The notes beneath the pieces were generated by a model, which ran no database searches, had not been told where the DNA came from, and saw only the letters and a list, made by a program, of their open reading frames with translations. The translations under genes were made by a program, and so were the position numbers. From assembly GCA_033297205.1 (NCBI GenBank), contig MU859143.1, forward strand, positions 1 to 64,000: a stretch of 64,000 nt of DNA. The letters are read 5' to 3'. This document shows, piece after piece, positions 55,602 to 64,000 of this stretch; the first letter of the stretch is position 1, and each line of letters starts with the position of its first letter. Source of the stretch: Pseudoneurospora amorphoporcata. Taxonomy: Eukaryota; Ascomycota; Sordariomycetes; Sordariales; Sordariaceae.

Positions 55602-56752
55602 TGGTGCGAACCTCCCAATGGTCAGTATGCCTCGGGAGGCAAAGAGGGAAGAAAAAGGCATGCGCGGCTCAAGCTCAAAGTGACCAAGAACAAGAACAGG
55701 ACCAATAGACCTGCCGTGCGCGTCGCCCTCTCCACTTATTATTTGTCCCTGATTTGCATTGCTTCTTTGGGCATTGGCGTTGGGAGGTTGTTGTTAACAC
55801 ACTGCATGATTTGCGATCAATATTATACCGGATACGTCCTGGCTTTACTACTCTCGTTCATTCTGTTGCTCGCGGGACTACCCATTGTGGGACCCAATGT
55901 TTTATCATAGCAGCATAGCATTAAATTTTGGCATTTCAGGGAACAAATGCCACTCTTTTTTCTCTCTCTGGCTTTTTACACAAACGCATTTTTCTTCATT
56001 TTTCTATCATCATCCTCATCCTCATCCTGATCTAGGTCGGCGAGTCTCGTTATGATAAAGCTAGCTCACCATATACCCAGAACATTTTCTCTCTTCCATT
56101 TGACCACTAGCAAAACCACCCCTGCTCACTCTGTGGCTGTTCCAAGTAGCTTTTTGTTTCCCCCCCGCTTCTCCATCATTTTCATCGGCATTCTTTCTCA
56201 AGGAAACATCCGGGCGAAGAAAAAGCATCTGGCGTCAGGGACAAGGTGGTTAATTATTACTTGGTCGGTTGGGAGGCGAAGAAATGACATTGAAATTTTC
56301 CATTTTCCAAAACGTTTAGTTGCATGTCACTGTGTGTTTGAAAAAAAGAACAACATGGGCAAAAGGAGCATGGGAAGAAGGAAAGGGAACTGAGAGTATA
56401 CGCAGAGGCAAGGCATATAAACACAGCACAGACACGCAACATAACAGCAGAGTACATACGCAACAATGAGGAAGCAAGCTGATTGATACCCCCTATTTGA
56501 TCATGTACCTGACGGCTATTCTTTTGACACCGTTACGGGATTGGTGAAGTTATGTGTGTCTTTGGCGTGTATCGTAACCTAGATATTCACCAATGACCTC
56601 AAATGGCATTTTCAAAACGTTCAAAGGACGTCATAAAAAGTGTCTTGGAAATGCTCATCTTTAGTCTACCAATTTAACAACCCTCGCAATTCCAGTCTCC
56701 CTATATATCTCTGCAGCTACACCTCCTAGAATAGATCCCACCGAGCCCCCAA
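55602..56752. other. Convergent 3' flanks of Ser-rich gene and NBS1
   Basis: A hydrophobic 76-codon frame (55680-55910) shows no family and no supporting context. Nothing else is recognised. Confidence 0.45.
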
Positions 56753-58183
56753 CTACTTCCTCCTGCCAAACCTAAACTTGAGCCCATCATCACTCTCATC
56801 GCTCTCTTCATCGCTATCCTTAATCTCGAACATTCTCCTGCTTCCCGTTCTCTTCGCTCTCTTCGCCGCCGGCTGTTCACTACCACTCGCTGGAGCACCA
56901 TGTTTGCTACCCGCACCCGACCCAGATGACACCTCTGATTGCGTGGCCGTCGTCGCAGTCGCAGCCGTCTGCTGCGCCCTCCTAGCAGCCGCAGCCTTCT
57001 CGGCCGTCTTGGCCGCTCGCGACCTTGACGCTTCTGCTGTTGCTGTTGGTGTCTCCGAGTATGGCGGTGGTGGCGACCGGGGTATTCCGTTGTTATCGTC
57101 GTCACCCGAGTCGGCGTCCGAGTCACTACTATCCATCGCCATGAGCATTCTTCTCGTGGGAAGGTCACGGGACCTATTGTCGGCGGCGGCGGCGGCGTTT
57201 TGTGACCCCCGAGGGCCTTGACTCTGCGATTGTCCTCCCTGTCCCTGAGTTTGAGTCTGAGTGTCGCGTCTGCTATTACTACCGGTGTTGGTGTCTTCAA
57301 GCCAGTAATCATCCCCGATGCCGTATTCTTTGGGTTTGACTTCTTCCAAAGTGATAAGGGGACGCCGCTGCTGTTGATCACCGGCGGCGGCAGCGTCACT
57401 AACGCCAGCCTTCTGCTTACGGAACTTCTTAAAGTTCTTTCGACCATTCCAGCGCGGATTCCACCTGCCGTCGGCAATGTCTTGCTCACGCGTGCGTCCT
57501 CCTCTCCGACCGCCGCTGGCATTGGCGTAGCCTTCTTCTTCTTCTTCTTCTTCTTCTTCTTCTTCTTCTTCTTCTTCTTCTTCTTCTTCATCGTCGGAGT
57601 TGCGATCACGGTTCGGCATCCGCACATCGAATTCTTCGATGATATGAAGGCGGCGGATAGCGGCATAGTCAATCTCGTCGTCGCCTGCGGCATCCAGCAG
57701 CGCTTGACGCTCAGCGGCCGCGAGAGCCTCGGCTTCTTCGCGCTTTTGCCGGGCGAGCTCGATGATGGGGTCGTCGCCTCTCTTTTTGGCTCTTTTACCT
57801 GTGCCTTTGGCTTCCTTCTTTCCCTTGCCCTTGGGCGAGTCTGATACTTTGTCGTCGTCGACGGCTGCTGGCTCTTCTGGTTCGGGTGTCGGCTCAGGGA
57901 TGGCCGGTTGTCCGGCTTCGATGCGCCTTCTTTTGGCGGCGGTGGCGGTGGGGGCAATGGCGTCTAGTAACTCGGAGACGTCGTGCTCAGGAAGCGGTGA
58001 TAGCGCTCGCTTGCGCGTTTGCTTTGGCTGGCTACGGGAGAAGCGTGTGGTGGTGGTGGTGGTAGTGGGACGTGGTTCTTGCTCCGAGAAATCATCGTCA
58101 ACGGGTTCTTGTCTCTGTGAGACGAAGAGACTCTGGCTGTCTTGCGATGCTGGTATCTCTGCGGCGGGCTGTGTTGCCTTTCT

Positions 58184-58215
<32 letters not shown>

Positions 58216-59826
58216 GAACGTCTGTCATGGACTTGTCTTCATCGGAGTCAGAGTCGAAATCGAAACCCTTGAAGCGACTCCTGCCACCTGCACGAGCCCG
58301 TCGCCGAGGCGGGGTAGGCTCCTCCTTTTCTTTGTCGGGTTGATCGACTTGCATGCGATCTTCCCACCCATGTTGGGCCTTCTGGGTAGGATTCGCCGTT
58401 GATGTTGGTTGGGTGTCTTCTTCGAGGCGTCGTCGCAGCAGAGATGCATCGCAGGCGAGGATGGCCTCAAGAAACTCCTTCTGGTCAGGAGGCCGATGGT
58501 CAAGATGCCTGGCAAAGCTCGTGTAGAAGTTGGTCCACCATTCAACGTCATCGCCCTTTCCAGGAGGATATCGCACGACCACGACTCTTTTCCCCTCACT
58601 GTCATCATCGAGCGACCCAGTTCCCCTTTCACCGGCAACCTCTTTGACGTAGCGCACAAAATCATCCACTTCGGTGACACCCTCCACTACTTCTTTGAAG
58701 AAAGCCTTGCCTTTGCCCCACTGAATGACGGGCGCAAGGTTCTCGTGTTGCTTCTGGTTGTAGAAGACGAAAGTGTATCCAGCGAAAACATCTTGTCGCC
58801 GCCCGTCGGGTGCATAATCGGCTGGCGGTCGTTCGGTAGGCTCATCACCACGAGGTGGCAGGTAGTTAACGGGGTTGGGCCAGGCCTCGTCAAAGTTGCT
58901 CTCCAATGCACTGGGCGTCCCATCGTCAGCGTCATCAGGCACTATGGCAGCCTCAACGATGGCGGTGATGAAACTGTCGGATACGACAGGCTTGCCGTTG
59001 ACCAGTGCTTGAAGTGTCTTGGATGTGTTGCGTTTCTTGCTGACCACATGGGTGGCAAGCTGATCGTAAGTCCCTATGTACTTGATGTCGAGCTGCTCGA
59101 GGTTGTCACGTAGCGTCTGCCAGGAGCCAGCCTCGATTTCTTTCTTGGTAAAAGAGAAGCTGAAAACAACAGGACGCCATACAATGCTGGAGCAAGCCGG
59201 CAAGGTTAGGTCACGTAGGCCATGGCTCGTTCATATAGAGCTGTACATACCGAAGTGAGTGGGGGCAGGCACCCAAGATGAGCTCATTAACTGGTTCAGC
59301 GAGCACAACAGTCTCTCCGCGTATCTGAGCTCCGTTTAAAAGGGTACCCTTTTTGGAGTTCATCTCCTCGATGGTGACTTGAGATCGTGCGTGCATGTTG
59401 CCCTGAAGAAGCTATATCAGCCTAGGCAACTTGTGAAATTGCTTTGCCGAAAGAGATAAAGGAGAAAAAAAAAAAAAAAAAAAAAAAAAACATACGCCAT
59501 CGCCATCTGCAACCTCACCAACATGAATGGTGATGTGTTGCCGTGAGATTGTCTTGTCGGAAATGACGATAGTGGCTGAAGACCAGTTAGATGATGCTTG
59601 TTATGCTCGCGTTGAGGAAGTCGTACTGTTTTCAGCAGTCCTACCAAAAACGTAAACTCTGCCCGGTCGTAGCCATTTTCTTCCGTCTGGCTTCCTCGCT
59701 CCATAGTCAGCAATCAGCTCTCTTGTGTATCGATACCTATGGATGGCAGTGCGACGACGCGACCGCCGATCCGCGTAGCACACGGGACAACCCACCTTGA
59801 AAGACGTCACTCTCGAGAAGCCACAT
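56753..59826 (-). CDS. NBS1: NBS1/nibrin homologue (MRN complex)
   Basis: Third subunit of the Mre11-Rad50-Nbs1 double-strand-break sensor. Five exons: 59826-59796, 59686-59627, 59575-59496, 59402-59251 and 59186-56753, for 918 residues. It begins MWLLESDVFQ, as nibrins do. The FHA domain (about 10-105) is built from four small exons: WLRPGRVYVFGRT, then DKTISRQHITI (the phosphopeptide Ser/Arg loop), then NSKKGTLLNG. BRCT follows (RPVVFSF..., LATHVVSKKRNTSKTLQALVNGKPVVSDSFI). The middle is disordered, with a 19-Glu run coded wholly by GAA. Near residue 690 is the Mre11-binding motif NFKKFRK. The C-terminus ends FRFGRRK, an FxF Tel1/ATM-binding-type motif (912-914). The upstream ATG context and exon phases all agree. 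Confidence 0.9.
57533..57589. repeat. Trinucleotide run (TTC)19 inside NBS1
   Basis: Nineteen uninterrupted TTC units (GAA on the coding strand) encode poly-Glu at about residues 641-659 of NBS1. Confidence 0.95.
59463..59490. repeat. A/T homopolymer inside NBS1 intron 3
   Basis: A run of nearly 30 A on the plus strand. On the coding strand it is a T-run starting right after the intron's GTATG donor. Confidence 0.9.
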
Positions 59827-60407
59827 ATTTCGAACGGTTCCAATCTGGAGGACTGGGTGGATTTTGGTGCGAATATGATGGAACGAGATGAGATGATGTC
59901 GTACCCGTGCGGATAAGTGCTACGCGCGGGCACTCCTCGTTTAATTGAACTGTTAATGTTGCGGGGCGTAAGCAGCGTGTTGACCAGGGACGGGACTTTT
60001 GTGTCACGGAAAGAGCGCGCTCCCACGTGAACACTTTTAATCGTTGCCTGCAAGTCCAAAGATAAGTACGGCCCCACCGTTCACTTTAGCGCTGGTCGCA
60101 GGGCGTTCCCTCTGTCGCCAGGGGGCAATTCTCTTGGCAAAAACTCCCCGGAGTTTAGCGAGCGGTTGGCCCCCGACTGCCTGTCTCGAGACGGTAAGGT
60201 ACCTACATAGGTAACGAGTCATCGGTGAATGCCTTGACAACTGAATAATTGATACACGTACCTAGGTATATAACATCTAGAGTCCCTTCCTCACACCATC
60301 TCTACAAACTTTGGTGTTGTTCCTTTTTCGGTCCATTTGCCATTCAACACTCGGTCATTAACGAGAATAACAAAACACTCACCAACACTTCACCACTACT
60401 ATTCAAA
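59827..60407. promoter_or_regulatory. Divergent NBS1 / eS30 promoter
   Basis: Only 581 bp separate the two starts. GGTACCTACATAGGTAACG and GTACCTAGGTATATAAC (about 60196-60272) lie upstream of eS30; the latter includes a TATA-like element about 145 bp before the eS30 ATG. Confidence 0.55.
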
Positions 60408-60737
60408 ATGGGCAAAGTTCACGGATCCCTCGCTCGTGCCGGTAAGTTACAATTCTCGGTGCTGCTTGCCACGCCTTCATCACCAAACTCACACCCGTCT
60501 TTAGGCAAGGTCAAGTCTCAGACTCCCAAGGTTGAGCCCCAGGAGAAGCCCAAGACCCCCAAGGGCCGTGCTCACAAGCGCGAAATCTACACTCGCCGTT
60601 TCGTCAACGTTGTCACCGGCCCCGGCGGCAAGCGCAAGGTAGGAGGGTTCTCTTATTTTTTTCCTCAGGAGTCAGGACTGGATTTTGGCTGAAATATATA
60701 TCATCGGATCCAGATGAACGCCAACCCCTCTGCTTAA
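60408..60737 (+). CDS. rps30: Ribosomal protein eS30 (RPS30)
   Basis: Small basic component of the 40S subunit. Three exons: 60408-60441, 60505-60638 and 60714-60737, with introns of 63 and 75 nt, for 63 residues, the normal fungal length. Exon 1 gives MGKVHGSLARAG, exon 2 the body KVKSQTPKVEPQ...GGKRK, and exon 3 only MNANPSA. It is a stand-alone protein without the ubiquitin-like FUBI fusion of animals. The last exon has just seven codons, so automated prediction may miss it. Confidence 0.96.
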
Positions 60738-61787
60738 AGAGCTGGCTTGGAAAACTCTTGGTTAGCAAGCAAACAAGCGGGCAAGCATTTCATGGCGTCT
60801 CTAGGCGTTTACTGATTTTACTTGCAAGGGATGTGGTTATGGCGATGGGCAAAGCGGGAACGCAGGAGCATGTCTTCGACTTGGGTACTCAGTTCATCCT
60901 TTACTTTAGGCTAGGTTTCCGGCGCATAGGCGTTTTGAGGGAAGCTGATGACGCCCCCCTTTCCCAGCTAGGCACAATAGAAAATTCGGATCGTCCCTTG
61001 GGACACTCGTCCACAAGCCACACGCTTCTTGATATTTCTGAAGTATGACCCTTGAAAGAGGGATGGATGGTGTACATCGGGTCATTGTGTGTGTGTGCAA
61101 CTGTATGCCTCTATGGAGACCCAGAAACTGAAAGGCACATGTCACACGAACACCTCCGGTTCATAACCAAACTGATACTGCGACATGTCCAGGTGCAAAG
61201 AGGTGCTAATATCAGGTCACGACATATAATTTAGAGTGGGCTAGAGGTACTCCTAGCGACAACCATCCGCAGAGTTGAAAGGTATGTTGTCATCGGTCTA
61301 ACACTGGCATCCCTACGTGTTGGTGATGATAAGAGTGAGAACCTGGATGGCCATGTTCGCAGTGGGGCCCCCAGCATTCAAGAGTTCGCGACCAACCGTC
61401 CAACGGGTCCGGCGGACTGTGGAGTATGAGACACTTCCCTTTGTTTAGGATTCACTATGACCAGCCCCGTAGCTACAGCAAGCAGTTGGGCTGAAAGGAG
61501 GGCAAGGGCCCGTGCACACTTATTGCCCATGCCAAGACTGACAGCTGCACCCTCAATTCTACCCCACCTTCCGGCTGCCAAACGGGTGGCCAGCCAATGA
61601 GGTGGGCGTTAGGGTTGGTGCCAAAGGCTAAGCGCACCAGCAAAATCCAGAAATCGCAGCGAAAAGCTGGGACCCCCACCAGGCGCCTGAGAAAAACGTC
61701 GATAAGCACCTGCACTCCTCAACCAGTCCACGACGACGACCAGCAACAGACCCTCCGTCTCCGATACCCTACCGGCAAACCGACATA
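60738..61787. promoter_or_regulatory. Interval between eS30 and uS5, promoter of uS5
   Basis: 1.05 kb without a recognised gene. Pyrimidine/CA-rich just before the uS5 start. Confidence 0.45.
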
Positions 61788-62820
61788 ATGGCTGATCGTG
61801 GAACTTCTGGCCCTCGTGGCGGCGGCTTCGCTTCCCGTGGCGATCGTGGTGGTGACCGCGGCCGTGGCCGTGGTGGACGTGGCCGTGGCCGTCGCGGCGG
61901 CAAGTCCGAGGAGAAGGAGTGGCAGCCCGTCACCAAACTCGGCCGTCTCGTGAAGGCCGGCAAGATCAAGAGCATGGAGGAGATCTACCTCCACTCTCTC
62001 CCCATCAAGGAGTACCAGATCGTCGACTTCTTCCTCCCCAAGCTCAAGGATGAGGTCATGAAGGTGCGCAGCAACGATTTCCATGATTATCCCGGATGGA
62101 GGATGAGGATGAGAAAGGGTGAATGGGGGAACGAGAACCGCAGGACTCGCGACATTGGAGGCGGATTGGACCTGAGGAGACTACAAACTACGCGAAACGG
62201 GGATGCTGATATTGTCCTTTTCTCCCTCTACAGATCAAGCCCGTCCAGAAGCAGACCCGTGCCGGTCAGCGTACCCGCTTCAAGGCCATCGTCATCATCG
62301 GTGACTCCGAGGGCCACGTCGGTCTCGGTATCAAGACCTCCAAGGAAGTCGCTACCGCTATCCGCGCTGCCATCATCATCGCCAAGCTCAGCGTCATCCC
62401 CGTCCGTCGCGGTTACTGGGGCGCCAACCTCGGTCTCCCCCACTCCCTGCCCACCAAGGAGTCCGGCAAGTGCGGTTCCGTCACCGTTCGCGTAAGTTAT
62501 ACCCAAAAAGATTTGACATTTGGAGCTCGAATTGGTGCTAACTGCGGTCCTCACAGCTTATCCCCGCTCCCCGCGGTACCTCCCTCGTTGCCTCCCCCGC
62601 CGTCAAGCGTCTTCTCCAGCTCGCCGGTATCGAGGATGCTTACACCTCCTCTTCCGGTTCTACCAAGACCCTTGAGAACACTCTCAAGGCTACTTTTGCC
62701 GCTGTTTCCAACACCTATGGCTTCCTTACCCCCAACTTGTGGAAGGAGACCAAGTTGATCCGCTCTCCTCTCGAGGAGTTCGCCGACACTCTCCGTGACG
62801 GCAAGCGTTACGCCAACTAA
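61788..62820 (+). CDS. rps2: Ribosomal protein uS5 (RPS2)
   Basis: 40S protein at the mRNA entry channel. Three exons: 61788-62063, 62234-62491 and 62557-62820, with introns of 170 and 65 nt, all phase 0, for 265 residues. The N-terminus carries an RGG/Gly-Arg repeat (8-38), a typical arginine-methylation and nucleolar-targeting region. The S5 domain signature follows (KLGRLVKAGKIKSMEEIYLHSLPIKE, GQRTRFKAIVIIGD, HVGLGIKTSKEV, GYWGANLGLPHSLP). Strong codon bias toward C-ending codons fits high expression. The first intron, at 170 nt, is the longest in the window. Confidence 0.97.
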
Positions 62821-63647
62821 GTGTCTGGTTGAGGGTGGTGCTCAGTCAGCGAGGATAGGAGGGTTCTTTCGGGCGTCTATGGTTGTTTGATTGATGGGCT
62901 CCGGAAATGGAATACAGGAAGGCTGTCCCAAACACCTAGCGCGATCGGCCAGAGTCCAAAAATTGATGAAATGACCAACAACGAAGCCCCCTATTTCGAA
63001 CTTCGAGAAACGTTGTGAATGTTATGGATGGCAGCGTTATGGGACAATGTGTTTGAAACGACCGGGTGTTGCCCCGGACAGCTATCTTTTTTTGACGTGG
63101 ATGGAATGTTGTATGATACTTGTGGTTGCTAACAGCTAGACAGATACGATCGACAACGAGATCAGATATTCGACCATCATAAGGTATGTTGGAGCTTCCA
63201 CTTGACTGATACTCGCCTGCTATACTGGAAGTGGCCAGTCTGAAAAGGCAATCCGGCAGAAGGGACTTCTTTCTTGAACACGGACTCAACCATCGCTCAT
63301 GCCTATTCCCCAGGGGTGTCGGTCTTGCCTATTTCTCATGATGACGGTTGTTTGGGAGTCGACTAGGAAAGAGCAACTGCTCCTCTAGCTTGACAAAAAG
63401 GATCATCTCCCCAAATCACCCGAGGGATGTTTTTCTACTTTTCTCCCCGTTCTCTCTCATCACCGATACTCTGCTAGGCTGAGCAGTGTTCGTTCGCTTT
63501 TTTCCTTTTTTTAGACCCCGGAATTTTGGACTCCTGAGTTGTGGAACCATTTTGGCCTTCTCCTTTTGGAAGTGTATCGACTACCTACCTACACAACCGC
63601 CATCTTCTCGCTTTGTATTGAGCAGAAACAGTTGTCTCCTGGCTACC
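62821..63647. promoter_or_regulatory. Interval between uS5 and the last gene
   Basis: 830 bp with no recognised gene or repeat; the last 250 bases are the likely promoter and leader of the secreted-protein gene. Confidence 0.45.
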
Positions 63648-64000
63648 ATGCCGGCTGCCGCTCGTTACCTCCCAGCCCTCCTCCTCCTCCTCATCAGCCT
63701 CGCCTCCAACGATGTCTTAGGCAGCAAGGAGACACAAACAACACCGGCCCTCCTGCATGTCCACCGCCAGGTTGAGAGTGATGGGCCTCATGAGCCCGAG
63801 CCAAATCGGCTTGGTGTCCCTGGCTTGACAATCGGTCCCAACATCCTGTCTTCACTGCTCAATCCTCCAGCCCAAACTACCCTTTCGATTACAACAATTA
63901 CTAGTAGTGCCGCACCCACACTCGAGTCGAACTCTGCGGCCATCGGGAGTCTCATCTCATTACTCAACACGATCTTGGGCTCACTTACGACCAGTCTTCC
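63648..64000 (+). CDS. Secreted Ser/Thr-rich protein, 5' part only
   Basis: A frame from the ATG at 63648 stays open to the window end (117 codons and 2 nt). It begins with a signal peptide (MPAAARYLPALLLLLISLA, cleavage near residue 25 after VLG), followed by a polar Thr/Ser/Pro-rich segment with short hydrophobic blocks (LGVPGLTIGPNILSSLL, IGSLISLLNTILGSL). The ATG context (ctaccATGcc) is good. The composition resembles fungal cell-surface or secreted proteins, but no family is recognised; the domain that would identify it probably lies beyond the window. Confidence 0.65.
   Translation, partial: MPAAARYLPALLLLLISLASNDVLGSKETQTTPALLHVHRQVESDGPHEPEPNRLGVPGLTIGPNILSSLLNPPAQTTLSITTITSSAAPTLESNSAAIGSLISLLNTILGSLTTSL

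Noticed and set aside
55680..55910. 76-codon hydrophobic frame after the Ser-rich gene
   Set aside because: Lies in the 3' flank, no homology or regulatory context; hydrophobicity follows from T-rich sequence.
56701..57957. 418-codon frame overlapping NBS1 in another phase
   Set aside because: Arises from the repetitive 3' half of NBS1 (poly-Glu read as poly-Lys); no family similarity.

Overview
The window is nuclear DNA of a filamentous ascomycete, most likely a Sordariaceae species close to Neurospora or Sordaria. Three things point there. Introns are short (46-125 nt) with GTAnGT-type donors and CTAAC-like branch points. Coding regions are GC-rich, with homopolymer and trinucleotide runs between and within genes. 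The centre carries a complete quinic acid (qa) cluster in the Neurospora crassa order and orientation: qa-x, qa-2, qa-4, qa-3, qa-y, qa-1S, qa-1F. The species itself cannot be fixed from the sequence.

Left flank (1-10.4 kb): a fragment of a GMC oxidoreductase running into a homopolymer, a 259-residue tail-anchored low-complexity protein, an alpha/beta hydrolase, a secreted GH18 chitinase, a MITE-like AT-rich element with about 70-bp terminal inverted repeats (8255-8877), and the WD-repeat ribosome-biogenesis protein JIP5/WDR55. A near-perfect 42-bp inverted repeat (3336-3569) lies in an otherwise empty gap.

qa cluster (10.9-27.4 kb): QA-Y imports quinate; QA-3 oxidises quinate/shikimate; QA-2 dehydrates dehydroquinate; QA-4 makes protocatechuate. 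QA-1F (Zn2Cys6 activator) and QA-1S (repressor built from degenerate shikimate-pathway enzyme domains) control the set; qa-x encodes an inositol-monophosphatase-like protein of unclear role. Sixteen-base palindromes matching the known activator consensus GGRTAARYRYTTAYCC lie in the shared promoters; one is perfect (12588-12603) and one has a single mismatch (24340-24355). An intron-containing tRNA-Leu(AAG) follows qa-1F.

Right flank (28-64 kb): TRAX (C3PO nuclease subunit), an ACMSD-type amidohydrolase, GPI mannosyltransferase 1 (PIG-M), an F-box-like protein, a 3.9-kb gene-poor interval, a proteinase-K-type secreted subtilase, squalene synthase, a UDP-rhamnose-type epimerase/reductase, a DnaJ-X cochaperone, a membrane-anchored cytochrome b5-domain protein, a large Ser-rich coiled-coil protein, an NBS1/nibrin homologue (FHA-BRCT, Mre11- and Tel1-binding motifs), ribosomal proteins eS30 and uS5, and the 5' part of a secreted protein cut by the window end. 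Splice models were assembled by hand from reading frame, donor, branch point and acceptor; none is transcript-verified. N. crassa protein lengths quoted for comparison are from memory.
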